Shown here: positions 35,496-44,787 of the stretch, in pieces
How positions within the stretch are numbered: position 1 is the stretch's first letter
How the letters are laid out: the number at the start of each line of letters is the position of its first letter
Source of the DNA: Paenibacillus terricola
Lineage (GTDB): Bacteria > Bacillota > Bacilli > Paenibacillales > Paenibacillaceae
NCBI RefSeq assembly: GCF_014779765.1
Contig: NZ_JACXZA010000005.1
Location: 557,013-621,012, forward strand
Direction: 5' to 3'
DNA length: 64,000 nt
Translations under genes and position numbers: made by a program
The notes under the pieces: generated by a model
Databases searched by the model: none
What the model was told of the DNA's origin: nothing
What the model saw: only the letters and a program-made list of their open reading frames with translations

Positions 35496-36137
35496 TCATA
35501 ACGGCGGTGTACGATGATGCACGAACCGTGCGTAGAAGCGCCGCCACTCTCGATGATGCGAGCAGCCGAGCAGCAGCACACTAATCAGCCAGAACCATCG
35601 AATCGCGGCAGAATAATCCGCCACAACGAGATAGATGCCGAGCAGCACCATACCAAGCACCACTTGTACGCCATCCGTCTCAGAGGAATGAAAGCCCGGC
35701 CTGCTTCGATCGATCAAACGGACGATCACGAGCAGCAGCGCAAGAATGATCGCATAAGCAAGCGAAGCAGTGAACGTGGTCAACGCACTCCAGACGCCGA
35801 ACGTTACGGCAATTCCTTTGCCCCCTTTCCCTCGCAGGAAAGGAGTGAACATATGGCCGAGTATCGCTGCAGCTGACGGCAGGAGGAGGCGACCGCTATC
35901 TGACGCGATTGCATCTGTCTGCAAGAGCAGCAGGATTGGCACGTATCCTTTGGCAAAATCAAGTATAATCCCAGACAGTCCATACCAGTATCCCGCCGAC
36001 TTCCACAGATTCATCGCACCAGGGTTGCCGTCACCTTGCTGCTTCAGATCATATCGAGCAATTCGCCCGAGCCAATAGGAGAACATAAGCGAACCGGATA
36101 GAAACGACAGCAGCGCCCATAGGAGCAGAAGCATCAT
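35496..36137 (-). CDS. PlsY-like acyl-phosphate:glycerol-3-phosphate acyltransferase homologue
   Basis: ATG 36137 overlaps the stop of the glycosyltransferase gene (ATGA). The 213-residue protein has five to six helices and PlsY motifs: GSLMFSYWLGR, QQGDGNPGAMNLWKSAGYWYG and HMFTPFLRGKGGKGIAVTFG. PlsY makes lysophosphatidic acid from acyl-phosphate. The family motif normally reads GSGNPGATN, here GDGNPGAMN. Coupling to a glycosyltransferase suggests a specialised acyltransferase for a glycolipid rather than the housekeeping enzyme, which is an inference. Confidence 0.8.
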   Translation of the reverse strand: MMLLLLWALLSFLSGSLMFSYWLGRIARYDLKQQGDGNPGAMNLWKSAGYWYGLSGIILDFAKGYVPILLLLQTDAIASDSGRLLLPSAAAILGHMFTPFLRGKGGKGIAVTFGVWSALTTFTASLAYAIILALLLVIVRLIDRSRPGFHSSETDGVQVVLGMVLLGIYLVVADYSAAIRWFWLISVLLLGCSHHREWRRFYARFVHHRTPPL

Positions 36138-37240
36138 CGCCTGCCCCTCCCTCCAACCTTGACCTGCCTCCCCTTCCAAGCAACCTGCCCATGAAAGACA
36201 ATCTGGTAAACGGAGTACAGCATAATGTATAGGAAGAAGACGCTGCTAAGGACGTGAACAAAAGGCAGCCAATAACCAAATCGCCCGGTATAGTGAAGGA
36301 AGCTGTACAGCTGAATCGTATACGCCAAGTATCCGGCCGCAATCGGCAGTGCCCACGACATACCGAGTACAAAAGGGGCAGCTTCCGCGGCCAGCAAGCC
36401 CACAAGCCACACTGCAACGAGCGACGTCGTCCAGCCGCTTAGCTTGCTCGTACTGAGCACGGCACCTTTGCTAAAACCTTCGATCTCGCTTCGAATACCG
36501 CCCGGGTACATCCGAAACGAAACCATGCCATAACCGATATAGTTGGTCACTGGAATGCCCGCCCGCATAAATTGCGCACCTAGATTAAGATCATCAAGCA
36601 GCTCGCCTTTAATGCTCTCGTGACCGCGCGCCAGCTCGTAGTCCACTCTTGTCGTCACGATACAAGAGCCGTACAACCCTTTGTTCGGATTCGACCGCTC
36701 GAATGGAGAGGTGAATGCGTACAAGCCCAACAGATTCGGAATAAAAGCCAGACGTTCATAGAAACGGACTGCCTCATGATAAGGTACAACTGAGATGACG
36801 CCGCCCGTCTGTTCCCTTGCCGCCAGCAGCGATTTCAGCGCATGAGGATAGAGCCGTACATCCGCATCGAGAAAAGCAATCAGATCACCCGTGGCTTCCT
36901 GGTAGCCGTTCCACACCGCCCAGTTCTTGCCTGTCCATCCTTCCGGCGGCTCCGTATTCGTAATGACCCGTACACCAAATTTCTCGGCAATTTCCCGCGT
37001 TCGATCTTCTGAACAGTCGTCGACAACAATAATCTCAATAGGCGTATAGGTTTGCAGCTCCAATGAATGAAGCAGATGCTTAAGATTCCGTTCCTCATTC
37101 CTTGCTGGAATGATGATAGACAGCTTGCTGGGCTCAATCGGTCCCAGTCGACAGACTGGCACCGTATTGCGGCGGAACAGAACGAAGCCCGCGGCACATG
37201 CGCACAGCATCAGCACGAAGATTACCGTCTCCATTCGCAT
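36134..37240 (-). CDS. Family 2 glycosyltransferase, membrane-bound (CrtQ-like)
   Basis: Starts at ATG 37240 or the ATG two codons later; GGAGGGGG lies just upstream, which slightly favours the second. The N-terminal helix is followed by a GT2 domain: LSIIIPARNEERNLKHLLHSLE, IIVVDDCSEDRTREIA, FLDADVRLYP (DxD) and GELLDDLNLG. Three C-terminal helices follow. This layout is close to CrtQ, which glucosylates diaponeurosporenoate, but no other carotenoid genes are present. Its operon partner is a PlsY-like acyltransferase, so a glycosylated and acylated lipid is plausible. Confidence 0.85.
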   Translation of the reverse strand: MRMETVIFVLMLCACAAGFVLFRRNTVPVCRLGPIEPSKLSIIIPARNEERNLKHLLHSLELQTYTPIEIIVVDDCSEDRTREIAEKFGVRVITNTEPPEGWTGKNWAVWNGYQEATGDLIAFLDADVRLYPHALKSLLAAREQTGGVISVVPYHEAVRFYERLAFIPNLLGLYAFTSPFERSNPNKGLYGSCIVTTRVDYELARGHESIKGELLDDLNLGAQFMRAGIPVTNYIGYGMVSFRMYPGGIRSEIEGFSKGAVLSTSKLSGWTTSLVAVWLVGLLAAEAAPFVLGMSWALPIAAGYLAYTIQLYSFLHYTGRFGYWLPFVHVLSSVFFLYIMLYSVYQIVFHGQVAWKGRQVKVGGRGRR

Positions 37241-37377
37241 GACCCCCTCCGCTTATTACTGTCAATATATTGCCGGGTCAACGTTTATATGAGTAATGAA
37301 ATAGACTTCAGCGGTAATAGGTTCAGAGCAGCCCTGTTTCTCGAACGATAATAAACCCTTGGCCGCGCCTCCTCACC

Positions 37378-37756
37378 GTAGGTGCATTTCTGCACCTACA
37401 ACCACTCCGACAGCTGCGTCGCCTCATCGTAGGTGCATTTCTACACCTACATCTGCTCACTCGGCTACGTTGCCTCACCGTAGGTGCATTTCTGCACCTA
37501 CATCCGTCCACTCGGCGCGCCGCCTCCCCGTAGGTGCATTTCTGCACCTACATCTACTCACTCGGCTGCGCTGCCTCACCGTAGGTGCATTTCTGCACCT
37601 ACATCTGCTCACTCGGCTGCGCTGCCTCACCGTAGGTGCATTTCTGCACCTACATCTGCTCACTCGGCTGGCGCTGCCCCACCGTAGGTGCATTTCTGCA
37701 CCTACATCCGCTCACTCGGCTGCGCTGCCTCCCCGTAGGTGCATTTCTGCACCTAA
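37378..37756. repeat. Tandem array: eight hairpin units with 51-bp period
   Basis: GTAGGTGCA-TTTC-TGCACCTAC starts at 37378, 37429, 37480, 37530, 37581, 37632, 37684 and 37735. Seven units form a perfect 9-bp hairpin with a four-base loop; the last lacks its final bases and the second has one mismatch. The ~29-base segments between hairpins are also near-identical (CATCTGCTCACTCGGCTGCG...). The array lies between two minus-strand genes, after a terminator. Frames shift where the spacing is 50 or 52, so it is not a coding repeat. Confidence 0.9.
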
Positions 37757-37800
37757 TAAAAAAAAGAGCCAGCAACCGTCTCATGGTCGCTGACTCCCTG
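37757..37800 (-). terminator. Terminator after second chemoreceptor
   Basis: Minus strand AGTCAGCGACC-ATGAGAC-GGTTGCTGGCT followed by T8, directly after the stop codon and before the hairpin array. Confidence 0.85.
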
Positions 37801-37803
37801 TTC

Positions 37804-39558
37804 TTATAGCTTAAACTTCTCAACCGCCGCTTCCAGCCCGTCGCTCTTCTGCTGAAGCTGCTCCGTCGTATCGGCGATACGTTTCGCCGCTTCCAGCTGT
37901 CGAGCTGACATCCGCTGGATCGCAGCCGTATTGTCTGCCGCCGTGCTGGAGATTTGCGAGATCTGCTCCACAGATGCCGCAACCTCTTCAGAGCCAGCCA
38001 GCACCTGCTCAGCTGCTGCCGATATCTCTTGAATCTGGCCGTTCACGTGAATGAACCGCTCCACGGTCTGATTGAACAACATCTCTACTTCACCCGACAG
38101 CGTCGTGCCTCTCGTCATCTCTTCACCGCTCGCCTGCATTCTGGCGCCGATATTCGCTGACTCCTGACCGATCTGCTGCAGCAGCGATGTAATGTGCATC
38201 GCTGATACCGTTGAAGCTTCGGCAAGCTTCCGCACCTCGCCGGCTACTATCGCAAAGCCCGCGCCATGCTCCCCTGCTCTTGCGGCCTCAATCGAAGCAT
38301 TAAGCGCAAGCAGCTTCGTCTGATCGGCAATGCTCGTAATCGATTGAAGAACAGGCGCGATCTCTTCCATATGCGCGTTCAGCAGTTCGACGGACTTCGT
38401 CGTCTGCTCCGCCACATCTGCAATGGTGACAACCTGCTCGCGAAGCCATTGAATCGACTGACGACCTTGCTCCGCCGTCTCAATCGCCTCGCCTGATGAT
38501 ACCGATACATTCGTTGATGCTTCGGATACACGCCCGATGGCAAGCGTTATCTCTTCCATCGCTTTCGCACTGTCCTCCGCCCCTACGCGTTGATGCCGTG
38601 CGCCGTCTGCAAGCTGAATCATCGACTGTTCCAGCTCCTCATTCAAGGCTACCATCTGGTCCGCCTCCGAACGGAATTCGGTCGTTGATACGACGAGCTG
38701 CTGCGTTGTTACTTTCACATCTCGAACGACATCGCCCAACGTAACGCCAAGCCGCTCGATCATCTGGTTCATCGCGGCGTATGCATGTCCGATTTCATCC
38801 TTCGAACGAACTTGTTTGGATTCCAGCTGCACCTTCGCCTCGGCAAGATCACCGCGTGCCAGCGCCTCCGCACTGTTCACTACAATGGCGAGCGGACGAA
38901 GCGATCGCGCCATCAGCAACGCAATCACAACTGCTGCGAGCAAGGTAAGCGCGCCAACCAGAATAAGCAGCGGCATGCTGTCCTTCACAACTTTATGATA
39001 AATCGCCGAGGATACCGATACGTCCGTATCGATACCAAGTACCCCGATCACTTTGCCTTCAGCATCATGAATCGGCGCATAGGCCGATATATAATCGCCG
39101 TATTCCGGATTCTTGATGATATCGGACTTCGCCGAATGTCCTTGCAGGACAGCCGTAATGGCTTCGGTCGGCATATCCGTCACTTCACCGATTGGGGAAG
39201 CCGAGTCGGAACCCTTCGGCTGACCGTCGATCAACAAAATCGGCTGCTTCTTATCATCAATTTGCACCGTGTACACATACATGGCGCCAATCCGCTCGCG
39301 GAATTGGTTCATTTGTTCCCGAATCGTCCAATACAGCTCGCTCTCCTGCTGATCCTGCAGAAAAGCGCCATACGACTTCACATCAAACTGCCCCGCATAC
39401 GCCTCCGCAGTATGGATTCCGAAGCTGCCGATCGCCTCTTCGCTCGCGTGCTTGCTGCTCTGGACCTCAATGTAGATGAAGAAGGAAGACAAGGCGATTA
39501 ATATCGCAACAATCGTAATGGAAAGCTTCAATACCAAGCGGCTTCGAAACAAAAACAT
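37804..39558 (-). CDS. Methyl-accepting chemotaxis protein
   Basis: The start at 39558 ([14 protein letters not shown]) has AAAGGAG ten bases upstream. It has 584 residues. TM1 is [21 protein letters not shown]. The single-Cache-like outside domain contains [27 protein letters not shown] and [15 protein letters not shown]2 is [25 protein letters not shown] follows, then the signalling hairpin ([25 protein letters not shown]). The Cache text [19 protein letters not shown] resembles small-organic-acid sensors, though no ligand can be assigned. No chemotaxis kinase genes are nearby. Confidence 0.92.
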   Translation of the reverse strand: MFLFRSRLVLKLSITIVAILIALSSFFIYIEVQSSKHASEEAIGSFGIHTAEAYAGQFDVKSYGAFLQDQQESELYWTIREQMNQFRERIGAMYVYTVQIDDKKQPILLIDGQPKGSDSASPIGEVTDMPTEAITAVLQGHSAKSDIIKNPEYGDYISAYAPIHDAEGKVIGVLGIDTDVSVSSAIYHKVVKDSMPLLILVGALTLLAAVVIALLMARSLRPLAIVVNSAEALARGDLAEAKVQLESKQVRSKDEIGHAYAAMNQMIERLGVTLGDVVRDVKVTTQQLVVSTTEFRSEADQMVALNEELEQSMIQLADGARHQRVGAEDSAKAMEEITLAIGRVSEASTNVSVSSGEAIETAEQGRQSIQWLREQVVTIADVAEQTTKSVELLNAHMEEIAPVLQSITSIADQTKLLALNASIEAARAGEHGAGFAIVAGEVRKLAEASTVSAMHITSLLQQIGQESANIGARMQASGEEMTRGTTLSGEVEMLFNQTVERFIHVNGQIQEISAAAEQVLAGSEEVAASVEQISQISSTAADNTAAIQRMSARQLEAAKRIADTTEQLQQKSDGLEAAVEKFKL

Positions 39559-39819
39559 GGGGAATGCGCTCCTTTGGCAGTTGATCTCACTGATGTCAAT
39601 CGACATTTTTTACTATTTTTTAAGTCTTTTCGACATGAATATCGGCATTTCCTGCTCAAATTTGATTAGATTTATGCAAAAAATAAACATTATAATATTT
39701 TCCAAACGGGTTTCTCCTTATGTTATAAAAACGGATGCCGCACCAAAAAAAGCTGCAACCCGTGCACGAATCCATGCACATTGGCCACAGCTCTCTTCAT
39801 AATCCTCACTGCAAATTGA

Positions 39820-41772
39820 TTAGGAACGGAACATCCCTCTCCGATGGAGCAATAACGCTACACCAAGAACTGCAACAACAAGAACAATTCCGCCCGCACT
39901 GAACCACAGCGCTTCGGCCTGGCCCGTCGAGTCTCGCTCATCGGAGTCAGATGAAGCTGCAATCGGTTGTTCCGACACGGATGCCGCTTCCGACTTGTCT
40001 GCAGCAGCGGTCTCCGCTTGTGCTGCAGGCGCTGTTTCAGTAGGCGCCACCTCTCCGTTCGGAGCTACACCCGATACTTTCTGACCATCAACAATGAGCT
40101 TATAATCGATGACCGCCCCGCTCCAGAAGTGAAGTTTGAGCAGCACTTCGCCGTCCTTCACCTGATCGAAAAATACCTTGTTCAGCGTAATGTAATTGTA
40201 CGCTTCGTCGGGTTCAAACGATTTGCCGAATTCCTTGTACTGCGTCCAATCATCAGGTCCTGCTATTCCACCTGCGGCATAAACGGACTCCATCGTTGCC
40301 AAGCTGTCGCCGTTGAAGGTCGTTGGAATAATGAACATCGCGCGAGTGGCATCGACGCTTCGCACCTGCGGCGTATCATACTGAATCACATGGAAGCTCC
40401 ACTCGGCCCCAGCCGAGAACGTACATGTCAGCACGGCGTTCACGCCAAGCTGTCCTGCAGTCAGCAGCGACTGCAGGAGCCCAGATGTCAGCGTCAATTG
40501 ATCACCGTTAAGCGTATAATCGGTCCCTGCAGTTAGCATACGATCACCAATTCGAATCGCGGTAAGCGTGTTGCCGTTTAAGTTCATCGGAATGGTGACA
40601 TCCTTCACCGGCTCGCCCTGCTTTAAGTACACACGATCGGAAGCCGCATTGGACGAACGATTCACGAGGCCTTCATGCATCACTTGATAGAAGTCGGGAT
40701 TTTTCCACGTAAAGTTGTTACGGTCCAAATGCTGCCCGTTATCCCACAACATCAGCGTTAGCTGCCGCTGCCTCGCGTAATACGTCAGGTACTCCAAGTA
40801 CTTCAGTATTTCGCCATGCTCAATCGTTTCAACCGATTTATCAAAGCCAAGCAATCCGAATTCGCCAACGACAACCGGGATCCCCTTCTCAACGAACGTA
40901 TGGTACGCCCGGTCGAACGACTGCTCCACATCGGTTCGTGCTGTCTCATCGAAGGTCGTTGAACCGCCCATGTTCACACTGAACGGATAAAAGCCGTAAT
41001 AATGAATCGTCGCGATCAGATTCGAATCATTCATCTTCGTCATCGTCTTATACAGTTCGTCCAGCCTAGGTTGCGAGTGATTAGCCGTAATCGAAGGGAT
41101 GACCAGCGGCCGTTCCTTGTTGTTCCCGCCAGACTTGCGCACGATGTTGAAGAAAGACATATTAAGCTCATCCAACAACGCAAAATATTCCGGCGTGTCC
41201 TTGTTCCAATCGTCCGAGAACCTCGGTTCATTGATGCTCTCGAACATCAGCTTGTCGGGATAGTCGCGGAAATAGGCAGAGATTTGCTTCCATACCGCAT
41301 TGTAACGGTTCAACACCCCGTCATGGTCCGTTGTCATATTGAATACCCAGTTGGAGTCGTGGTGGAGGTTGATCATGACATATAGACCCGCATCGAGCGA
41401 CCAGTCGATGACCTCTTGAATTCGCTTCATGAAATCTTCGTCCAGCTTATAGTCCGGCTCGCTGCCGATCCGACCTTCCCACGTGATCGGAATGCGAATG
41501 CTCTTATAGCCCTGCGCAACAAGCGCATCAATTAGCTCCTTCGTTACGAAGGGATTGCCCCAGGCGGTCTCTGAACCCGGCGCATCGAATGTGTTTGCCA
41601 AGTTCCAGCCAGGCTGCATGGCCGCAACGTACTGCTGCATTTTGCTGCCGGCGCCGCTATCAGCTGGGGCTGCATCGGCCTTAACCGACATCGATAACGT
41701 AAACAGACTGACAAGAAGGCTAACCATCAATGTAACCGCTGCCATTTTTCTCGATACGTTCTTCAATGCCAT
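39820..41772 (-). CDS. GH5 (GH5_4-like) endoglucanase with CBM_X2, CBM46-like module and C-terminal membrane anchor
   Basis: ATG 41772 after GGAGGAG. A signal peptide precedes the GH5 barrel (~45-375): GWNLANTFDA, acid/base Glu in FESINEPRF, nucleophile Glu in VVVGEFGLLGF. An Ig-like CBM_X2 follows (~385-480: YLKQGEPVKDVTIPMNLNGNTL). Then a CBM46-like module (~485-580: MFIIPTTFNGDSLATMESVYAAGG). This is the order seen in Bacillus Cel5B enzymes. The tail is a Thr/Ala/Ser-rich stalk and one helix (AGGIVLVVAVLGVALLLHRRG) with a basic end, so it should stay on the membrane. No LPXTG motif is visible. It should hydrolyse beta-1,4-glucan or xyloglucan at the cell surface. Confidence 0.9.
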   Translation of the reverse strand: MALKNVSRKMAAVTLMVSLLVSLFTLSMSVKADAAPADSGAGSKMQQYVAAMQPGWNLANTFDAPGSETAWGNPFVTKELIDALVAQGYKSIRIPITWEGRIGSEPDYKLDEDFMKRIQEVIDWSLDAGLYVMINLHHDSNWVFNMTTDHDGVLNRYNAVWKQISAYFRDYPDKLMFESINEPRFSDDWNKDTPEYFALLDELNMSFFNIVRKSGGNNKERPLVIPSITANHSQPRLDELYKTMTKMNDSNLIATIHYYGFYPFSVNMGGSTTFDETARTDVEQSFDRAYHTFVEKGIPVVVGEFGLLGFDKSVETIEHGEILKYLEYLTYYARQRQLTLMLWDNGQHLDRNNFTWKNPDFYQVMHEGLVNRSSNAASDRVYLKQGEPVKDVTIPMNLNGNTLTAIRIGDRMLTAGTDYTLNGDQLTLTSGLLQSLLTAGQLGVNAVLTCTFSAGAEWSFHVIQYDTPQVRSVDATRAMFIIPTTFNGDSLATMESVYAAGGIAGPDDWTQYKEFGKSFEPDEAYNYITLNKVFFDQVKDGEVLLKLHFWSGAVIDYKLIVDGQKVSGVAPNGEVAPTETAPAAQAETAAADKSEAASVSEQPIAASSDSDERDSTGQAEALWFSAGGIVLVVAVLGVALLLHRRGMFRS

Positions 41773-42127
41773 TCCTCTACTCCTCCATAACCTTCATCGC
41801 TTGGCAATGTCTATCACCCATATTTTATATGAATTATCGCCAATAAGGAAATGAAGTTTAATAGCGTATGGCCCGAATTCGGTGTAAAATCTTCTATTTA
41901 CATCCATAGACCTAGTCGTTGCCCCTTACCCACCCTCACCCATCTCAGTCGATCAGCACTTGGTCGTCACATTAAGCGATACACCATACATCTGTGCTAA
42001 GCGCACTCTTGTTACAATACTGGGCTAATTCGTCATTGGTATAGACATGGCCCTGCATCTATTACGGAGTCCAACTTACCCGTTGGAGGGTTGTGCTCGC
42101 TTCTACTGAAATGGGCTACCATCGCGA
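41773..42127. other. 355-bp spacer, no feature recognised
   Basis: Holds the likely promoter of the GH5 gene. I see no gene, repeat or clear regulatory structure, and no cre-like match. Confidence 0.5.
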
Positions 42128-42589
42128 CTAGTCTTCGATCAAATCCGTTTTCCAGTTCATCTCTTGTATACGAAAATCAAGCTCACGATACGACTTGGAC
42201 AACTCGTCAATCTTCTTCTGAATAGCAGCTACATCAATGGTCCGTTCATACCTTACTTCTGAACGACTGAATCTGTCCTGACGAATAGACGCCTCTTCCA
42301 AAATATCGCTAAGCAGCTTGCGCTGCTGCATCAGACGATCACGCTCCGCCAGTGCGTCGGCGATCGACATATCGGTCGTGAACGGTGTAACGGCATTCGT
42401 TTTATTGATTAACCGAATCCAGTTCGTCTGCTCGAGCAGGGTGTTCTCCAGCTCCGCGATAAGAACCTGTGGATCCTCCGCTGGCGTCTCGCCTTCTTGA
42501 ACCTTGACGACACGCTCCAGCCGCTGTTTGAGCTGTGCAATTTTCTTGTAACTGTCTGCGCGAAATACGAGCGCTTCTGCTAGTTTCAT
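42128..42589 (-). CDS. DIP1984-family protein
   Basis: The ATG at 42589 has AAAAGG eight bases upstream; two other starts (42598, 42595) are in frame. The ~153-residue protein is almost wholly helical and charged: MKLAEALVFRADSYKKIAQLKQRLERVVKVQEGE, then DRLMQQRKLLSDIL and ELDFRIQEMNWKTDL. It matches the DIP1984/septicolysin-like family, whose function is unknown. A coiled-coil cytosolic protein is expected. Confidence 0.82.
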   Translation of the reverse strand: MKLAEALVFRADSYKKIAQLKQRLERVVKVQEGETPAEDPQVLIAELENTLLEQTNWIRLINKTNAVTPFTTDMSIADALAERDRLMQQRKLLSDILEEASIRQDRFSRSEVRYERTIDVAAIQKKIDELSKSYRELDFRIQEMNWKTDLIED

Positions 42590-42710
42590 ATTCATCACCT
42601 TTTTCTCTTAATAGTCTGGTTGAAACCGTTATATGGATTGGATTAGAAGGTTAATAAGAATCGAAATCAAATAAGTAATAATATTACAAATCGATAAGGA
42701 GGACTCTCCA

Positions 42711-43211
42711 ATGATCGAGACCCTGCAGCAGCAATACGAATGGATCCGATCGGCAAGGCATAATCTATTCGCTTTTCTGGAGGAAATCCCGCCGCCCCTC
42801 CTGCACCAGAAACTTGCCACTTTCGGAAGAGGCTCGATACTGCGCACGCATATCCACGCAGCGGATAGCTATCGGCTCTGGCTTGGATCCTTTGCGTTAA
42901 GGCGCCCTCCACTTGAATACCGCGACACGCCCAATGAAGTGATTGAGCATGCGAATGTTCAAACAGTCCGTAAGCTGTATGCTGAAGTAGACGATACGGT
43001 TCAGCGGTTCTTGGACAACTGCAGCGATCATTGGCTTGAACCTATCGTGCACCCCGTCGCTTGGCAGGACGAGCCGCATACGGCCTCGCCTCTGCTTCTA
43101 TTCACCCATACGATCACGCATGAATTTCATCACAAAGGGCAAATCCTCTCCATGGCCCGCCAGCTCGGTTATCCGCCGCCAGCCGACGATCGTCTGGGAG
43201 GGCTTTTCTAG
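42711..43211 (+). CDS. DinB-like four-helix metalloprotein
   Basis: ATG 42711 after AAGGAGG. The 166-residue protein has the DinB/YfiT layout with the metal-type histidines in LRTHIHAADSYRLWL and THTITHEFHHKGQILSMARQLGY. Members include thiol transferases and uncharacterised damage-inducible proteins. The substrate is unknown. The next gene in the same direction is a histidine phosphatase, ~134 bases on. Confidence 0.85.
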   Translation: MIETLQQQYEWIRSARHNLFAFLEEIPPPLLHQKLATFGRGSILRTHIHAADSYRLWLGSFALRRPPLEYRDTPNEVIEHANVQTVRKLYAEVDDTVQRFLDNCSDHWLEPIVHPVAWQDEPHTASPLLLFTHTITHEFHHKGQILSMARQLGYPPPADDRLGGLF

Positions 43212-43212
43212 C

Positions 43213-43311
43213 GATCAAGAACACGGCTTTGCCAAATATGCGAGGCAGTTTTATGAACAGTGCAGCTTCCAGGAAGAAGATTGTTACACCTTCATGTTCA
43301 ATCGGCCTTGA
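43213..43311 (+). pseudogene. Possible coding remnant (acetyltransferase-like C-terminus)
   Basis: Just past the DinB stop, another frame reads SDQEHGFAKYARQFYEQC and ends DCYTFMFNRP before a stop. This looks like the last helix-strand of a GNAT protein and has no start or ribosome site. It could be a deletion remnant between the DinB and phosphatase genes. The evidence is thin. Confidence 0.3.
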
Positions 43312-43345
43312 AAGAATGCTGTATGTATCCACCTAGGAGGACAGG

Positions 43346-43921
43346 ATGAAAACGTATATTTACATGGTAAGGCATGGCCAATCCCCGCTGACGGAAGGAA
43401 CAGAGCGGACTAGAGGTCTTACGGATAAAGGAATACTGGATGCCTCCCGTATCACAGCGTTGCTCCAGCCTGAAGGTATTGAAGTATTCGTATCGAGTCC
43501 CTATCAGCGTGCCATTCTGACGATACAGGAGCTTGCTCATTCTGCGGACCAAGAGATGATCGTCTATGAAAATCTAAAGGAGCAGCATTTCTCCTCGGCA
43601 GAGATTCGAATGCCCAATAACGAACTGCTCCCGCTGCTGCGGCAATGTTATGCCGATCGATTATTTGCTCGGTCGGACGGTGAATCCAATGCGGATTGTC
43701 AGCGCCGCGCTATCGCGGTTCTGCAGGAGCTATTAACGACCCACCAGGGGCGCAAAATCGCGATCGGAACACACGGCGCGGTCATGGCTTTAATGATGGG
43801 CTACTACGATCCTCGATATGACTTGGATTTCATGCTGAATACGTCGAAGCCAGATGTTTATCGCATGGAATTTAAGGGACATCAATTATTAAGCGTAGAA
43901 AGATTATGGGATGTTAAATAA
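43346..43921 (+). CDS. Histidine phosphatase (phosphoglycerate-mutase-like)
   Basis: ATG 43346 after TAGGAGGAC. The 191-residue enzyme has the RHG core (YMVRHGQSPL), the second Arg in SSPYQRAILTIQEL, and the second His in IAIGTHGAVMALM. It forms a phospho-histidine to remove phosphate from small molecules. The substrate is not evident. It is convergent with the RlaP-like gene. Confidence 0.9.
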   Translation: MKTYIYMVRHGQSPLTEGTERTRGLTDKGILDASRITALLQPEGIEVFVSSPYQRAILTIQELAHSADQEMIVYENLKEQHFSSAEIRMPNNELLPLLRQCYADRLFARSDGESNADCQRRAIAVLQELLTTHQGRKIAIGTHGAVMALMMGYYDPRYDLDFMLNTSKPDVYRMEFKGHQLLSVERLWDVK

Positions 43922-43927
43922 TAAGGC

Positions 43928-43968
43928 CCGAAGGCGTGAACACTTGCCATTGCTGGTGATCACGCCTA
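43928..43968. terminator. Hairpin between convergent phosphatase and RlaP genes
   Basis: AGGCGTGAACAC and GTGATCACGCCT pair around a 12-base centre; T-rich on the plus side (TATTTATTTG). Confidence 0.65.
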
Positions 43969-43986
43969 TTTATTTGTGTCCAACGA

Positions 43987-44787
43987 TTAAGGCAGGACAA
44001 GCCCCCACACTTCCTGTAATGCCTCTATAAACACACGATCCAGCTGTTCATCGATCGGCGTGTCTGCTGCCTTTAATGAATGCGCACGTTCCTCCAGCGA
44101 TGGCAGCTGTTCGTCGATGTAAGCATGGATAGCTTCCTGGCGCAGCTCGTAGTCGAGCTCCTCGCCTGACTTCTTCCTCTCAAGCAACTGCCGAACCTCG
44201 TGCCACAGCTCGCCATCTCTTGGCAGTAGACGCTCAACCAACTCGTTGAACCCCATCGGCGGCATCTCGCCGAACTGCGAGATCCATTCGCATGCGAGAA
44301 TAGGACGCAGAACATAGAAATACTTCTTAATCTTCACCTGCTCGCCTTGCAAATACGTCCGGAAGTTGCCGCGTGCCATATGCAAATAGTGAAACATGGA
44401 CGCCTTCGGCGAGAAGGCTTGCGCCGACAGCGCACGAAGCCGGTCCGCGGTACGATACGGTTCCGCATAGCGAATAGGCGATTGCAGCCATTCGAGCAGT
44501 GGCGGGTTCGACTTGCGATACAAGCCAAGAGCCTTACGCAAATCCCAGCCGCTGATGTCGAGCTGGTCGCTGATCGGACGCTCGATGACGTCCCTTCCTT
44601 CTCGAATCGACAGATACCACTCCGGCCGCCGAACATATATGAACCGCACATCGTAGTCGCTATCTTGCGACGGGAACCCCCACGCTCGACTGCCTGATTC
44701 ACATGCATATAGAATCCGGACCTGCTCTTCCTGCTCAATCCGTCTCAGTTGTTCCGTTATCTCATTCCTTATCGCTTCCGCTGTCAT
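43987..44787 (-). CDS. RlaP-like nucleotidyltransferase (PF10127-type, RNA-repair associated)
   Basis: ATG 44787 with AGGGGGA upstream; it overlaps the end of rsr by 26 bases. The polymerase-beta-fold signature is near the start: ACESGSRAWGFPSQDSDYDVRFIYVR (GS motif and D-x-D metal pair, residues ~28-52). It continues with KKYFYVLRPILACEW and a helical tail. This family (YcgL in B. subtilis) is named for its association with RNA-ligase repair operons. It is predicted to add nucleotides or modify an RNA end. Tight coupling to a Ro60 orthologue and adjacent Y RNAs suggests RNA substrates, which is an inference. Confidence 0.85.
   Translation of the reverse strand: MTAEAIRNEITEQLRRIEQEEQVRILYACESGSRAWGFPSQDSDYDVRFIYVRRPEWYLSIREGRDVIERPISDQLDISGWDLRKALGLYRKSNPPLLEWLQSPIRYAEPYRTADRLRALSAQAFSPKASMFHYLHMARGNFRTYLQGEQVKIKKYFYVLRPILACEWISQFGEMPPMGFNELVERLLPRDGELWHEVRQLLERKKSGEELDYELRQEAIHAYIDEQLPSLEERAHSLKAADTPIDEQLDRVFIEALQEVWGLVLP

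Noticed and set aside
37378-37756. CRISPR array
   Set aside because: The segments between the palindromes are nearly identical to one another, so there are no unique spacers, and no cas genes are nearby.
37359-37793. 144-residue repetitive protein across the hairpin array
   Set aside because: Unit spacing of 50-52 shifts the frame, there is no ribosome site, and both strands are open only because of the repeat composition.
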